A stretch of DNA of 47,569 nucleotides from an uncultured Acidobacteriota bacterium (GTDB taxonomy: Bacteria; Acidobacteriota; Vicinamibacteria; Marinacidobacterales; SMYC01), in assembly GCA_947259165.1 (NCBI GenBank), contig CAMYKY010000009.1:1-47569 (forward strand), in the 5' to 3' direction. The position numbers and the translations under genes were made by a program. The notes beneath the pieces were generated by a model that was not told the origin of the DNA, made no database searches, and saw nothing but the letters and a program-made list of their open reading frames with translations. Position 1 is the first letter of the stretch. The number at the start of each line of letters is the position of its first letter. Shown here one piece after another: positions 32,151 through 40,835 of this stretch.

Positions 32151-33779
32151 CTAACGCCGCAGTACCGAACCTGCGAGCGCTCCCGTTAGCCGGTCGCTCT
32201 CATACGCGAGGGTGCCATTCACGAACACTCGGTCGATGCCTCGAGCTCTTTGCCGCGGCTGGTCAAGAGTTGCCTGGTCGCAAACCAACCCCGCATCGAA
32301 CACTACGAGATCCGCAAACGCCCCTTCGGTGAGGACGCCGCGCCCCTCGAGTCCGATCGTCTCGGCGGGCAGAGAGGTCATTCGTCGAATCGCTTCCGGC
32401 AAGCTCAGTAGCGACTCGTCCCGGACGTAGTGTCCGAGCACTCGCGGAAAGCTCCCGTAGGCCGCGGGGTGAGGCTTTCCCTTGCCGTAGTCGTTGGCGT
32501 CGGTGACGAAGGCGATGTCCGGTCGGCGTACGAGCTCGCGGAGCCCATCCTCTCCGGTGATGTCGAGCACGAACTGTCCAACGTTGCCGTTTTCTTCGAT
32601 CATGAGATCCGAGATTGCGTCGAAGGGTGTGCGATGTCTTCGCTCACCAAGCTCCGCAAGCGACAATCCCTCGATGCCTTTGTTGGCTTGGGAGCTGACG
32701 GTGGAAACGACGATGCGATCCCAGCCGACTGCCATGATGAGATTGTGGGGCCAACCGCCCTCTACCCATGGAGGCCACTCCGGCTTCACGGTTTCGATAT
32801 CGCGCCGGATGCGGGCTCGCTCCGCGTCGTCGCTCAGGCGTTCGATAAGCCGCGGTAGTCCTCCTTCTAGAGCCCAAGGTGGATAAATGGCGAGCATCAT
32901 CGTCGCAGCGACTGGATAGGGGAACATGTCCGCCGTGAGTCGAATCCCTTCGGCGCACGCGTCGTCTTCTACGGTCAAGAAACGTTCGAGCTTGGGCCAA
33001 TGAGCTCTACCGACAGCTTCCGCGTGCGAGTGGTGCACATGAACGCCCGCGTCCCTGCCGATTGCGATGAGCTCGTCGACGGAATCGAGTAACGTCTCGC
33101 TCGAACCGCGTATGTGAGACGCAAAGACTGCGTCGTATCGTTTCAGTCGGCGAGCGAGCACGACGAGCTCGTCAGTCGACGTGTACATCCCGGGCGGGTA
33201 GATGAGCCCGGCAGAGAGACCGAAAGCGCCCTGTTCGAGCGCTTGGTCGAGCTCCGAGATCATTTGTTGACGCGTAGATTCGTCGGTCTCACCGGGCGAG
33301 AGATGCGCAGCGCCGAGCCGTAACGCGCCGTGCGGCACGAGACTTCCGACGTTCAGCGGCAGGGCCAATTCCTCGAGATGATCGAAGTAACTGGCGAGGT
33401 CGCGCCATCTCCACTCGAACGAATCCGGGGACATCCACCCGTTGATTTGTGGCAGAAGCTCGGGTCCGTGGCCGAACAAGGGCGATACCCCGAGTCCGCA
33501 ATTGCCGACCACCTCGGTCGTGATCCCCTGTGCGATGCGTCCTTCGATGAGCGCTAGCCGTTCGTCGGACGGCCACGCCAAGACGATGTCTCCGTGCGAA
33601 TGGATGTCGACGAACCCCGGCGCAACGACTTTGTCGGACGCGTCGATCACTGTTCCAGCATTCACAGGTTCGCCGATGCTGACGATGTGATCCCCGAGGA
33701 TCGCGACGTCCGCGCGCCGTTCGGGCGCACCGGTGCCGTCGATGAGGCGACCGTTTCGGATGACGATGTCCGCTCGCAC
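32151..33779 (-). CDS. N-acyl-D-amino-acid deacylase-type amidohydrolase
   Basis: This 542-residue amidohydrolase of the D-aminoacylase family removes the acyl group from N-acyl-D-amino acids. The metal site is seen at GFVDIHSHGDIVLAWPSDE, with the conserved TTEVVGNCGLGVSPLFG. SHIRGSSETLLDSVDE and VHHSHAEAVG give further metal-ligand His residues. VTDANDYGKGKPHPAAYGSF and the RGVLTEGAFADLVVFDA ending are also family marks. The start is GTG. There is no signal peptide, so it is cytoplasmic. The role is probably salvage of D-amino acids or peptides. Confidence 0.9.
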   Translation of the reverse strand: MRADIVIRNGRLIDGTGAPERRADVAILGDHIVSIGEPVNAGTVIDASDKVVAPGFVDIHSHGDIVLAWPSDERLALIEGRIAQGITTEVVGNCGLGVSPLFGHGPELLPQINGWMSPDSFEWRWRDLASYFDHLEELALPLNVGSLVPHGALRLGAAHLSPGETDESTRQQMISELDQALEQGAFGLSAGLIYPPGMYTSTDELVVLARRLKRYDAVFASHIRGSSETLLDSVDELIAIGRDAGVHVHHSHAEAVGRAHWPKLERFLTVEDDACAEGIRLTADMFPYPVAATMMLAIYPPWALEGGLPRLIERLSDDAERARIRRDIETVKPEWPPWVEGGWPHNLIMAVGWDRIVVSTVSSQANKGIEGLSLAELGERRHRTPFDAISDLMIEENGNVGQFVLDITGEDGLRELVRRPDIAFVTDANDYGKGKPHPAAYGSFPRVLGHYVRDESLLSLPEAIRRMTSLPAETIGLEGRGVLTEGAFADLVVFDAGLVCDQATLDQPRQRARGIDRVFVNGTLAYESDRLTGALAGSVLRR

Positions 33780-33790
33780 TGGAGAGTCCG

Positions 33791-33855
33791 CAGAAAAAAG
33801 GGGACAGGTACATTTTCTCGTGTTACGGGGAAAATGTACCTGTCCCCTTTTTCTG
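33791..33855. repeat. Palindromic GGGACAGGTAC repeat, second copy
   Basis: The left arm 33791-33817 and right arm 33830-33855 are inverted copies that differ by one extra A. The core is GGGGACAGGTACATTTTC and the loop is about 12 bases. It fills the gap between the deacylase start and the YpdA stop, both on the minus strand. The core GGGACAGGTAC is shared with the copy at 19848, while the flanks differ, as expected for a dispersed repeat. Confidence 0.85.
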
Positions 33856-33859
33856 TCCT

Positions 33860-34855
33860 TTATTTACCCCATCGACCGGCGACGTGTTTGATGATTTTTT
33901 GCCCATGGAAACGGCCGTTTTCGATGAAGATTTTGTTGGTCTGCCGGCCGGCGACGATACCGCCGGCGAGATAGATTCCGGACACGTTCGTTTCACAGGT
34001 TTCGGGATCGGTTTGGGGCTTGCCGCTTTCGCCGTCGATTTTGATGCCCATGGATTCGAGAAAGGTGTAGTCGGGATGGTATCCGGTGAGTGCGAGCACG
34101 GCGTCGTTCGGGATTTCGAATTTCTCTCCGCCCTTCTTTTCGAGCAAGAGTTTGTCGGGCAAGATCTCCAGCACTCTAGTTTCGAGGTGGGCTTCGACTT
34201 CTCCCCGGTCGATGCGATTCTTGATGTCCGGACGGACCCAGTATTTGATGTGCGTCGAAAGGTCGCTGCTACGGTGGATGAGTCGTACTTTGACGCCGGA
34301 GCGGTATAGGTCGAGAACGGTCTCTGCGGCCGAGTTGGCACCACCAACAACGGCCACGTCGAGGCCGTAGTACGGGTGGGCCTCGGAGTAATAGTGTGAG
34401 ACTTTGGCGAGATCTTCGCCGGGTATCCCTAGATAGTTCGGGTTGTCGTAGTAGCCGTTGGCGACGACGAGTTTTTTCGCCGTCAACGACTCGGGCGAGC
34501 CGACTTGGCCGCGTTGATAAGAGCTCGCCAGCTCGTAGTGACCGTTGACGGAGCGGACGGCATCGACCCTTTCATACAGCTTGACTCGGAGTCGGAAGTA
34601 CTCGCTCACGCGACGGTAGTACTTCAGGGCCTCGAGCCGCGTCGGCTTTTCGCGGGCACACACGAGCGGGAGCTCGCCAATCTCGAGAAGATCCGGTGTG
34701 GTGAAGAACACCATGTTCATCGGGAAGCGACGGATAGCGTCGACGAGGGAGCCCTTCTCGACGACGACGTGCGACAGTCCTTTTTTCGTGCATTCGATAG
34801 CGGTTGCTAAACCGCTGGGCCCGCCTCCGATGATAGCGACGTCGACATCAGGCAT
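33860..34855 (-). CDS. ypdA: YpdA-family FAD/NAD(P) oxidoreductase (bacillithiol disulfide reductase-like)
   Basis: This 331-residue flavoprotein has an N-terminal FAD-binding motif (VAIIGGGPSGLATAIE) and a second NAD(P) motif (VAVVGGANSAAETVLDL). PMNMVFFTTPDLLEIG and the ending IYLAGGIVAGRQTNKIFIE then NGRFHG are characteristic of YpdA (Bdr). In Firmicutes this enzyme reduces bacillithiol disulfide with NADPH. There is no CxxC pair as in thioredoxin reductase. It implies that the organism makes bacillithiol, which is known in some Acidobacteriota. It is closely followed on the other side by the cyclophilin gene. Confidence 0.88.
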   Translation of the reverse strand: MPDVDVAIIGGGPSGLATAIECTKKGLSHVVVEKGSLVDAIRRFPMNMVFFTTPDLLEIGELPLVCAREKPTRLEALKYYRRVSEYFRLRVKLYERVDAVRSVNGHYELASSYQRGQVGSPESLTAKKLVVANGYYDNPNYLGIPGEDLAKVSHYYSEAHPYYGLDVAVVGGANSAAETVLDLYRSGVKVRLIHRSSDLSTHIKYWVRPDIKNRIDRGEVEAHLETRVLEILPDKLLLEKKGGEKFEIPNDAVLALTGYHPDYTFLESMGIKIDGESGKPQTDPETCETNVSGIYLAGGIVAGRQTNKIFIENGRFHGQKIIKHVAGRWGK

Positions 34856-34880
34856 CTAAACGTAGTCTCCAAGTTGTGCG

Positions 34881-35972
34881 TTAGTTTTGAATCTTTTCGA
34901 TGCGGACCGACGAGAGGTCGACTCTTGCCAGCGGCGTGTCGCCGTCGGTGGGAACGGCTTCGATCGCCTTGACGACCTGCATCCCGTTGACGACGCGACC
35001 GAAGACTGTGTAGTTGTTGTCGAGTGAGCTCGCGATTCCGGTGACGATAAAGAACGACGAGTTCGCACTGTTGGGCTCGTCCCCGTGCGCCATGGATACG
35101 ATCCCGGGAATGTGGAGCGTATCGTTGAACTCGGGCTCGAGATTCTCTACGTACTTCATGACCCGCTCCGACGCCGGGAGGTGACGGGTCTCGAGAAAAC
35201 CGGTCTGGATGACGAAGCCGGGAACGATACGGTGAAAGGCGACACCCTCGTACGCCCCGATCTGCGCCAGGCGCAGAAAATTTCGGACGTGGTTCGGCGC
35301 CTTCTCCGGAAAAAATTCGACGGTGATTTCACCGAATGACGTCATGAGAATGGCGCGGTAGCTCGCCAGTTCTTCTACGGTCTCGGTCGAAAACGGTGGG
35401 ATCTCCGGCGGGGGCGTGTCGCGAAGCGTAACTCGTGTGAGCTCGAGGCGCTCCGTCGGCAGTCCCTTATCATCCGTTGGCGTCGCTGATATTTTCTGGA
35501 TCAGATTGATGCCCTCGACGACCCGAGCGAACACCGTGTATTGGCCGTCGAGCGTCGCTTGGTCGGTGACGACGATGAAAAACTGCGAGCCAGCGCTATC
35601 TGGCTGCCCCGGGATTTGGACGGCGGAAACGGCGCCGCGCGAGTGTTTCTCGTCGCTGAGCTCTCGGGCGAGCACGCCGAGACCCCCGGTCCCGTACGCT
35701 GCCGTCGCGGCGGGGTCCTTGGTCTTGGGGTCCCCGCCCTGCACGATGCCGTATTTGATGAGGCGGTGGAACGCCGTCCCGTCGTAGGCGCCCTCTTCGA
35801 TGAGCTTCATGAAGTAGCCGACGTGGTTCGGGGCCTTTTCGGGCAAGAACTCGATGATGAACTCTCCCCTCGAGGTCTCGAAAACCGCCTGTTTTCCCTG
35901 CATTTGCTCGACCGATAGGGGGGTCGTGAACATCTGCGTTGTCATTACGCTCAAAAGTAACCAGGCGTTCAT
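34881..35972 (-). CDS. Tandem-domain cyclophilin (peptidyl-prolyl isomerase)
   Basis: This 363-residue protein carries two cyclophilin domains. The first (about 25-190) has GTAFHRLIKYGIVQGGDP and SAGSQFFIVVTDQATLDGQY. The second (about 205-360) has GVAFHRIVPGFVIQTGFLE and SANSSFFIVTGIASSLDNNY. The N-terminus (MNAWLLLSVMTTQMFTT) is a likely signal peptide, so the protein would act in the periplasm. Domain one has a Lys (IKYG) and domain two a Pro (VPGF) at the start of the F-H-R loop, so the two may differ in activity. It is divergent from the M16 peptidase gene. Confidence 0.9.
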   Translation of the reverse strand: MNAWLLLSVMTTQMFTTPLSVEQMQGKQAVFETSRGEFIIEFLPEKAPNHVGYFMKLIEEGAYDGTAFHRLIKYGIVQGGDPKTKDPAATAAYGTGGLGVLARELSDEKHSRGAVSAVQIPGQPDSAGSQFFIVVTDQATLDGQYTVFARVVEGINLIQKISATPTDDKGLPTERLELTRVTLRDTPPPEIPPFSTETVEELASYRAILMTSFGEITVEFFPEKAPNHVRNFLRLAQIGAYEGVAFHRIVPGFVIQTGFLETRHLPASERVMKYVENLEPEFNDTLHIPGIVSMAHGDEPNSANSSFFIVTGIASSLDNNYTVFGRVVNGMQVVKAIEAVPTDGDTPLARVDLSSVRIEKIQN

Positions 35973-35990
35973 AAGCTCTCCCGAGACGCT

Positions 35991-35996
35991 ATTATA
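35991..35996 (-). promoter_or_regulatory. Consensus -10 box for the cyclophilin gene
   Basis: The minus strand reads TATAAT about 20 bases before the cyclophilin ATG. The -35 region is weak. It lies in a 74-base divergent gap shared with the peptidase gene. Confidence 0.4.
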
Positions 35997-36046
35997 TAAG
36001 ACAGGCCTTTACCCTCGGTTACGTCATCTTTCACGAAGGAGAATCG

Positions 36047-38746
36047 TTGAGCCACAAAACGCTCGAAGCCGGCAGTGTTCCACGTATCGAATTCGAGACC
36101 TACCGCCTCGCGAACGGTCTTCGAGTCATCCTCCATGAGGATCACAAACTCCCGGTCGTCCACGTGAACCTCTGGTATCACGTGGGGTCCAAGAACGAGA
36201 AGCCTGGCAAGACGGGTTTCGCGCACCTCTTCGAGCACATGATGTTCGAGGGCTCCCGCAACGTGAAAGGCGAGTATATCTCGCTCATGGAGCGGGCTGG
36301 CGCCAATATCTCGCAAGGCGGTATCAACGGCACAACGAATTTCGACCGTACCAACTACTTCGAGACCGTCCCCTCGGGCTCGCTCGAGCTCGTTCTCTGG
36401 GCGGAGTCCGACCGCATGGGGTACTTGCTCGACGCGGTGACTCAGGAAAATCTCGACAACCAGCGCGACGTTGTCAAAAACGAGCGCCGCCAGAGCATGG
36501 ACAACGTCCCCTACGGGACCGCGGTCGAGGTCTTGTTCCAGAACCTGTTCCCCGAGGGCCATCCCTATTCGTGGCACATCATCGGGAGTATGGAGGACCT
36601 CGAGCTCGCGTCGCTCGAAGACATCCACGCCTTCTTCCGTCGTTTTTATGCACCGAACAATTGCGTATTGACGGTGGCGGGAGATTTCGAGCCAGCGGAT
36701 GCAAAAGCGCTCGTCGAGAAATATTTCGCGTCACTGAAGCCGGCCCCCCCGCTCACGAAGCCCGAACGCCACGAGATCACCCTTCCGGCGAATCGCAGGA
36801 TCACGGTTTACGATCGTGTGCCGCAGGATCGTGTCTACTTGGCGTGGCCCGGCGTTGCGTACTTCAGTCGCGACGACGCGGCGCTCGATCTCGTGTCGAC
36901 GCTTCTTGCCGACGGAAAGAACTCGAGGCTGTACAAACGCCTCGTCTACGACGAGCAGGTTGCTTCCGATGTGAGCGCGTTCAACTACAGTCTCGAGGTC
37001 GCAGGCCTCGTCGGCATAGTCGCCACGGCGCGTCCTGGCGAGACGCTCGCCCGTCTCGAAGCGCTCATCGACGAAGAGATCCGACTCGTGGCCAAAGAGG
37101 GTCCCACGGACGAAGAGCTCGAGCGTATCAAGGCGGGCCAGGAATACGGGTTCCTCTCGGGGCTCGAGAGGATTGGCGGCTTCGGCGGCAAGGCGGATCG
37201 GCTCGCCATGTACCAGACGTTTCTCGGCGCTCCGGACCACATCGAGGAAGACTACGCACGCTACCAAACCCTCACCGCAAAGGATCTTCGCAAGGCGGCG
37301 AAGCGATACCTGATGCAACCTCGGCTCACAGTCAGCTTCTTGCCGGAGACGGCGGTGAGCGAGGAGCGCGACGAGCCGGACCGCTCGACGACCCCCGTCG
37401 TGAAGCCGACGCACGTTTTCCACGCGCCTCCGGTTGCGACCACGACACTCGGGAATGGGTTGAAGCTCCACGTCGTCGAGCGCCGAGAAATTCCGAAAGT
37501 GGCGACCGCTCTGATGATCCATGTGGGTGCGACCGCGGAGTCGTTCGCGCGCAGCGGTCTCTCCTCCATGACCGCGGAAATGTTGGAAGAGGGAACGACG
37601 ACGCGCACGTCGCTCCAGATCGAAGCCGAGCTCGATCGACTCGGCAGCCACCTTGCGACCGGCGGGAGCCGAGAGTGGAGTGCAGTATCGCTCGACTCCC
37701 TCAAACGGCATCTTCCGGAGTCGCTCGAGTTGATGGCCGACGTGCTGCTCCATCCGAGTTTTCCGGGCGAAGAGCTAGAACGCCTTCGCAAACAGCGTCT
37801 CGACGGTCTACTGCAGGAAAAGGCGAGCCCGGGAGCGATCGCGGGGAAGTCTCTACGTAAACGACTGTTCGGTGCCGAGCACCCTTACGGTTGGCCCGTT
37901 GCCGGAAGTGAGAACTCGGTCAGTGCCGTACAGCGCACCGAGCTCGAGCAGTTCTATTTGACGCACTACGCGCCGAGCAACGCTGTGCTCATCATGGTGG
38001 GGGACATCGACCTCAAAGAGGCAGAATCGCTTGCTGAGGGATCGCTGGGTCACTGGGACGTCGAGGCTTTTGGAGAAGCCAAGAACGCTCCCGTGTCGCC
38101 GCCGTCACGCGTGACCTATTTCGTCGACCGCCCCGGTTCACCGCAATCGGAGGTGCGTCTCGCGAAGCTTGGGCCACCGAGAAACACTGAAGATTACACC
38201 GTGCTCGAGGTCCTCAACAATATTCTGGGTGGCGGTTTCTCTGGCCGGCTCAATATGAATCTTCGTGAGGACAAGGGCTACACCTACGGCGCGTTCTCGT
38301 CGATGCGCTTTGGAACCGTTCAAAGCATTCTTGTGGGTTCGGCGCCGGTCGAAAGCTCGGTCACGAAGGAAGCTATCGCGGAGCTCCTCGACGAGTTCGA
38401 TGCACTGTCGACGTGGCGTCGACCCGTCACCGACGACGAGCTCGCACACGCGCAGGAAAGCCTCGTGCGCGGTTTTGCCCAGCGATTCGAGACGATGTCG
38501 CAAGTGGCTGGAGAAATCGCTGAGCTCGAAGGGTACGGCCTATCGCTCGACGAGCTCAGTCGCTACACACAGCAGGTCGAGTCGGTCACCCAAGAGCAGC
38601 TTGAAGCCGCGGCCGCTAAATACTTTGGCACCAACGAAGCGATCCTGCTCGTTGTGGGTGACGGGCAGAAGATCGAGGAAGGTTTGAGCTCGTTGGAGTT
38701 CGGTGAACTGAAACACTTGGACGTGGAAGGCGAGCTGTTGGACTGA
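36047..38746 (+). CDS. Tandem M16 (pitrilysin/MPP-like) peptidase
   Basis: This 899-residue protein has two M16 units in one chain. The N-terminal unit is active-type: the inverted zinc motif HLFEH (H60, E63, H64), followed by the distal Glu in VVKNERR (about E146). The C-terminal unit (from about 460, TTTLGNGLKLHVVERREIPK) lacks HxxEH (SGLSSMTAEMLEE) and keeps the GGGFSGRLNMNLREDKGYTY block, as in the inactive partner of paired M16 proteins. TTG is the start, with AAGGAG just before it. There is no signal peptide, so the location is unclear. A strong hairpin follows the stop. Confidence 0.93.
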   Translation: MSHKTLEAGSVPRIEFETYRLANGLRVILHEDHKLPVVHVNLWYHVGSKNEKPGKTGFAHLFEHMMFEGSRNVKGEYISLMERAGANISQGGINGTTNFDRTNYFETVPSGSLELVLWAESDRMGYLLDAVTQENLDNQRDVVKNERRQSMDNVPYGTAVEVLFQNLFPEGHPYSWHIIGSMEDLELASLEDIHAFFRRFYAPNNCVLTVAGDFEPADAKALVEKYFASLKPAPPLTKPERHEITLPANRRITVYDRVPQDRVYLAWPGVAYFSRDDAALDLVSTLLADGKNSRLYKRLVYDEQVASDVSAFNYSLEVAGLVGIVATARPGETLARLEALIDEEIRLVAKEGPTDEELERIKAGQEYGFLSGLERIGGFGGKADRLAMYQTFLGAPDHIEEDYARYQTLTAKDLRKAAKRYLMQPRLTVSFLPETAVSEERDEPDRSTTPVVKPTHVFHAPPVATTTLGNGLKLHVVERREIPKVATALMIHVGATAESFARSGLSSMTAEMLEEGTTTRTSLQIEAELDRLGSHLATGGSREWSAVSLDSLKRHLPESLELMADVLLHPSFPGEELERLRKQRLDGLLQEKASPGAIAGKSLRKRLFGAEHPYGWPVAGSENSVSAVQRTELEQFYLTHYAPSNAVLIMVGDIDLKEAESLAEGSLGHWDVEAFGEAKNAPVSPPSRVTYFVDRPGSPQSEVRLAKLGPPRNTEDYTVLEVLNNILGGGFSGRLNMNLREDKGYTYGAFSSMRFGTVQSILVGSAPVESSVTKEAIAELLDEFDALSTWRRPVTDDELAHAQESLVRGFAQRFETMSQVAGEIAELEGYGLSLDELSRYTQQVESVTQEQLEAAAAKYFGTNEAILLVVGDGQKIEEGLSSLEFGELKHLDVEGELLD

Positions 38747-38786
38747 ACTCTAGCGACACTCCGGAAGAGCGCAGGCGCTGAAGTGG

Positions 38787-38815
38787 GAGGTAGCCGACCC
38801 AAGGTCGGCTACCTC
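38787..38815. terminator. Perfect 13-bp hairpin between convergent genes
   Basis: GAGGTAGCCGACC (38787-38799) pairs exactly with GGTCGGCTACCTC (38803-38815) around a CAA loop. It sits between the M16 gene and the convergent Tat-exported protein gene. There is no T-run, so it may be a stability or Rho-linked hairpin rather than a classic terminator. Confidence 0.6.
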
Positions 38816-38823
38816 GCTAGGAA

Positions 38824-39618
38824 TTAGAGAGGTCGGTTCGGGTTCGCGATCGCCCGCCACATGTGGGACGACGGGCTGTCATCGTTACCTAAACCTTCTT
38901 TCGGCTGCTTGAAGTTGCGTCCGACAATGTCGACGAAGGGATCGATCGACACTTTCGCTTCACGATCGAACGCGTACTCGTCGTTCATCGTGATCAGACG
39001 GGCTTCCATGTACCATTTGTGATCGCGTGCTTGCTTGTAGGCCCGTTGAATATGCGGGTCGGGCTCGTAGTCCTCTCCGAAGATACGGTTGTAGAAGTCG
39101 GGATATTCGTAGCCGACCTCGGAATCGGGGAAAAATCGCAGCGCTTGGTGGTAGCGAATGCCCCAGCTCACGCGCTCGTCGACGTACGGCTCGATCAGTT
39201 GCGCACCCCACCACCCGTGGTCCGGTTTCACCAGATTCAATACGATGTCATGCATCAGACACGCGAGAACGGTGCGCTCCGGCTGACCCGTGGTGAGTGC
39301 TCGCTTTGCGCTTTGCAGCACGTGCCTGGCTGGCGCGAAGCGGAGCTCGTAGAAATCGACGAGCGTCGGTTTGGCCGGCATGGGTTTCAGATTCTTGTTC
39401 TCGGCAAACAATCGACCCGTGCCTCGTGGAACCGTGCGCTCTGGATCGTAGAAATCCAACTGGTCGGCTATTTTGTCGCCATCAGCCCCTTTGTCCGAAT
39501 TGAGCCGCTCGATCATGTAGTGTTCGACCGCCTCCGCACGCGCCTCGTGACTCATGGCCCCGACTGCGGCGGCGGTCCCGAGCGACCCCAGAAACGCCCT
39601 TCGATCAACCTTAATCAC
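38824..39618 (-). CDS. Tat-exported HD-like protein
   Basis: The GTG at 39618 has AGGAGA seven bases upstream and is chosen over an ATG-type start 30 bases further out; it gives 264 residues. The Tat signal is DRRAFLGSLGTAAAVGA. The mature part has a run with the look of an HD-superfamily metal site: LACLMHDIVLNLVKPDHGWW and then SWGIRYHQALRFFPD (H-D plus further His). The remainder (FYNRIFGEDYEPDPHIQRAY) matches no family I know. An exported HD-type hydrolase is an inference. It is transcribed toward the M16 gene. Confidence 0.65.
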   Translation of the reverse strand: MIKVDRRAFLGSLGTAAAVGAMSHEARAEAVEHYMIERLNSDKGADGDKIADQLDFYDPERTVPRGTGRLFAENKNLKPMPAKPTLVDFYELRFAPARHVLQSAKRALTTGQPERTVLACLMHDIVLNLVKPDHGWWGAQLIEPYVDERVSWGIRYHQALRFFPDSEVGYEYPDFYNRIFGEDYEPDPHIQRAYKQARDHKWYMEARLITMNDEYAFDREAKVSIDPFVDIVGRNFKQPKEGLGNDDSPSSHMWRAIANPNRPL

Positions 39619-39709
39619 TTGATATTCTCCTAGCCGCTGTTCTTTCAAAATTATAGCCTTTCGCCCAGTTTTCGACTAGGGCAGTGCCCCTCCTCGTCCA
39701 GCCGCGCTC

Positions 39710-39844
39710 TCAGAACGAAAGCCAGAGACCTGCGCCCTTCTTGTCTTTCGTGATGATGGGGAAGAACCCGACCCAGGGCTGGTTGGACGTTTCGAACACC
39801 ACGTTCCATTGAGTCCCTTCGCTCTTCCAGTTCGCGCCGGCGGG
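39710..39844 (-). pseudogene. Orphan 44-codon reading-frame fragment after the small membrane gene
   Basis: Directly after the TAG of the small membrane protein gene, the same frame stays open for 44 codons. It has protein-like composition (NWKSEGTQWNVVFETS, then PWVGFFPIITKDKKGAGLW) and ends in TGA. It has no start codon. It may be the tail of a decayed gene or a longer protein broken by a stop. The evidence is only the look of the peptide. Confidence 0.35.
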
Positions 39845-40201
39845 CTAGCGTGTCCGGCGGATGAACTGCACGTACATCGCCGGCACGAGGCCCAGCAGAA
39901 CAATTCCCTCCAAGACGAGGAACAACGGATCCTCGCTGCGGACGTAGAGGACGGCCATCGTGGCGACTATGAATACCCGAGCGCCAATCGTCGTTCCGTA
40001 GTAGCTGTAGTCACGGCGGCGTACGAAAGTGGCCACGATTGAAGACAGGACCAACATGAACATCCCGACTACCCGAGGCATCACATCGCCGTAGTCGCCG
40101 TTGGCGAGAAGAACGCTCAACGCAACTCTTGGCGCAAGCAGCAGTCCTATCCCACCCGTCGCAAGATAGGTTGCCAGATAGATCCATGTCACGCGCTTCA
40201 T
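39845..40201 (-). CDS. Small four-helix membrane protein
   Basis: This 118-residue protein has four hydrophobic segments (about 6-25, 40-60, 72-88, 95-112). A basic stretch RRRDYSYYG lies between the second and third. I recognise no family. It ends in a TAG that is followed by an open in-frame stretch. The start ATG is preceded by a weak purine run. Confidence 0.6.
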   Translation of the reverse strand: MKRVTWIYLATYLATGGIGLLLAPRVALSVLLANGDYGDVMPRVVGMFMLVLSSIVATFVRRRDYSYYGTTIGARVFIVATMAVLYVRSEDPLFLVLEGIVLLGLVPAMYVQFIRRTR

Positions 40202-40273
40202 CTACCCTACGACGCTTCCTCAGATAGAGCCATACGTTAACCGGCACGATGACCTGGTTGAAAAAATCGGTTG

Positions 40274-40756
40274 CTATTTCGCCGGAACGAGTCCACGTGT
40301 CGTGTATTCGTAGCGAATGTAGTCTGGAACGTCGCCAGCGCCACGGTACTGCCGCGACTTTCCCAGGTAGATTCTCTTGTTTTCGATTTTCGGTTGACCG
40401 AATGAATCATACGACCAGGTACGAATTCCGTCGGAGTGAAAGTCGAGCACCTGCAGTTTGTAGTAGGGTCCAGTGCCCACGTTGCGTGATATGACGACAT
40501 ATTCTTCTTCGATGTCATCGTCCAGTTGCTCAAAACGCCGGACGAACTTGGATGGCTCCCGAAGACTGCCCCACACTTTGAGCTGGATCACCTGTGCGTT
40601 TTCGTCGCTCCCAAAACTTGCGGTGAGCCAATGTCCCTCGAGTGAGACGCGGATGTCGTGATCCGGTCGCGAATCGATATCCGCGGTTTGTGCGACAACG
40701 ACCGCGGGCAGTAAAGCAAGCGTGGTGATGCGGGCAGCAAGGCTTAGCATTTTCAT
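40274..40756 (-). CDS. Secreted hypothetical protein
   Basis: The ATG at 40756 (or 40750) gives about 160 residues with a signal peptide (MKMLSLAARITTLALLPAVVVAQ). The mature part is beta-rich and Tyr-rich (EEEYVVISRNVGTGPYYKLQ, RTWSYDSFGQPKIENKRIYL). No family is recognised. A longer frame upstream has low-complexity Arg-rich sequence and is not supported. Confidence 0.6.
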   Translation of the reverse strand: MKMLSLAARITTLALLPAVVVAQTADIDSRPDHDIRVSLEGHWLTASFGSDENAQVIQLKVWGSLREPSKFVRRFEQLDDDIEEEYVVISRNVGTGPYYKLQVLDFHSDGIRTWSYDSFGQPKIENKRIYLGKSRQYRGAGDVPDYIRYEYTTRGLVPAK

Positions 40757-40835
40757 GTTAGGTTGATGGATCTCGGCTGTCGAACCACGTCTCCGGGTCG
40801 GCGCTAGGATGCGACCCAGCTTACCAGGTCTCACA

